This document shows, piece by piece, positions 33,268 to 33,408 of a stretch of 33,408 nt of DNA (the first letter of the stretch is position 1; each line of letters starts with the position of its first letter). The notes under the pieces were generated by a model. That model was not told where the DNA came from and searched no databases. It worked only from the letters and a program-made list of their open reading frames with translations. The stretch is taken from the NCBI GenBank assembly GCA_902825945.1, contig CADECY010000106.1:1-33408 (forward strand). Reading direction: 5' to 3'. Origin of the DNA: an uncultured Acidobacteriota bacterium. GTDB lineage: Bacteria > Acidobacteriota > Terriglobia > Bryobacterales > Bryobacteraceae. A program made the position numbers and the translations under genes.

Positions 33268-33408
33268 GGTTCGCGTGGGCGCTGCTGGCCGCTATTCCGG
33301 TACTGGCGCAGCCACGTTTGGTCTACTCGAAATCTTTTCCCGGTAGCGTGCCGCCGTGGGTGCAGATCACGCTCGAACGCGATGGCAAGGCGGTGTACAA
33401 GGAGTCGC
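33264..33408 (+). CDS. Start of an exported protein, cut by the window end
   Basis: The ATG at 33264 overlaps the ruvC stop. The visible 48 codons begin MRFAWALLAAIPVLAQPRLVYSKSFPGS, a short signal peptide followed by a mature start with Ser/Pro and aromatic residues. The rest lies outside the window. No family can be assigned. It is probably part of the yebC-ruvC operon and sits where ruvA is often found. Confidence 0.75.
   Translation, partial: MRFAWALLAAIPVLAQPRLVYSKSFPGSVPPWVQITLERDGKAVYKES

Overview
The window is GC-rich DNA with tightly packed genes that often share ATGA or TAATG overlaps. Gene content points to an acidobacterial soil-type bacterium, probably Solibacter/Bryobacter-like. 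The hints are a split ATP synthase locus with only the F0 a and c genes, a Tat-type hydroxy-acid oxidase, an Rpn/'transposase_31' gene, many small secreted proteins, and Omp85 plus NtrY/NtrX-type signalling. That placement is inference: no rRNA or other decisive marker is present, and I saw no tRNA genes or CRISPR arrays.

Layout. (1) 1-1888, minus: one long frame joins a DapA-family aldolase-like protein that lacks its catalytic residues to the C-terminal half of a proteobacterial-looking acetate permease (ActP). This is either a real fusion or an assembly chimera. (2) 1951-6260, minus: an ATP synthase F0 cluster reading hexaheme cytochrome c - atpZ - [621-aa restriction-nuclease-like protein] - atpI - atpB - atpE, closed by a hairpin. 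(3) 6257-7399, minus: an FMN alpha-hydroxy-acid oxidase. (4) 7426-10281, plus: DUF4202 protein, zinc-ribbon membrane protein, multi-pass GT-C-like membrane protein. (5) 10249-11284: an Rpn-family gene that sits almost alone between two perfect 34-bp direct repeats, inserted at the overlapping 3' ends of two convergent genes. (6) 11252-12340, minus: two small hypothetical proteins. A Crp/Fnr regulator (12692, plus) diverges from them across a region with a 14-bp perfect palindrome. (7) 13270-15360, minus: a REC-PAS-GGDEF-EAL c-di-GMP protein. (8) 15696-20174, plus: a four-gene overlapping unit of Omp85-like outer-membrane protein, DUF4390 protein, NtrY-like kinase and NtrX/NtrC-like sigma-54 regulator. 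(9) 20553-22079: two secreted proteins, one with TPRs. (10) 22264-26903, plus: tldD-tldE followed, with a one-base overlap, by an ABC-type ATPase and a TOPRIM-like protein, a candidate defence pair. (11) 26913-28642, minus: NHL beta-propeller and alpha/beta hydrolase. (12) 28680-33408, plus: a SWIM/SNF2 helicase, yebC, ruvC and the start of a secreted protein.

The strongest leads for something undescribed are the Rpn gene unit with its 34-bp direct repeats, the ATPase/TOPRIM pair coupled to tldE, the nuclease-like gene inside the ATP synthase cluster, and the in-frame DapA/ActP chimera.
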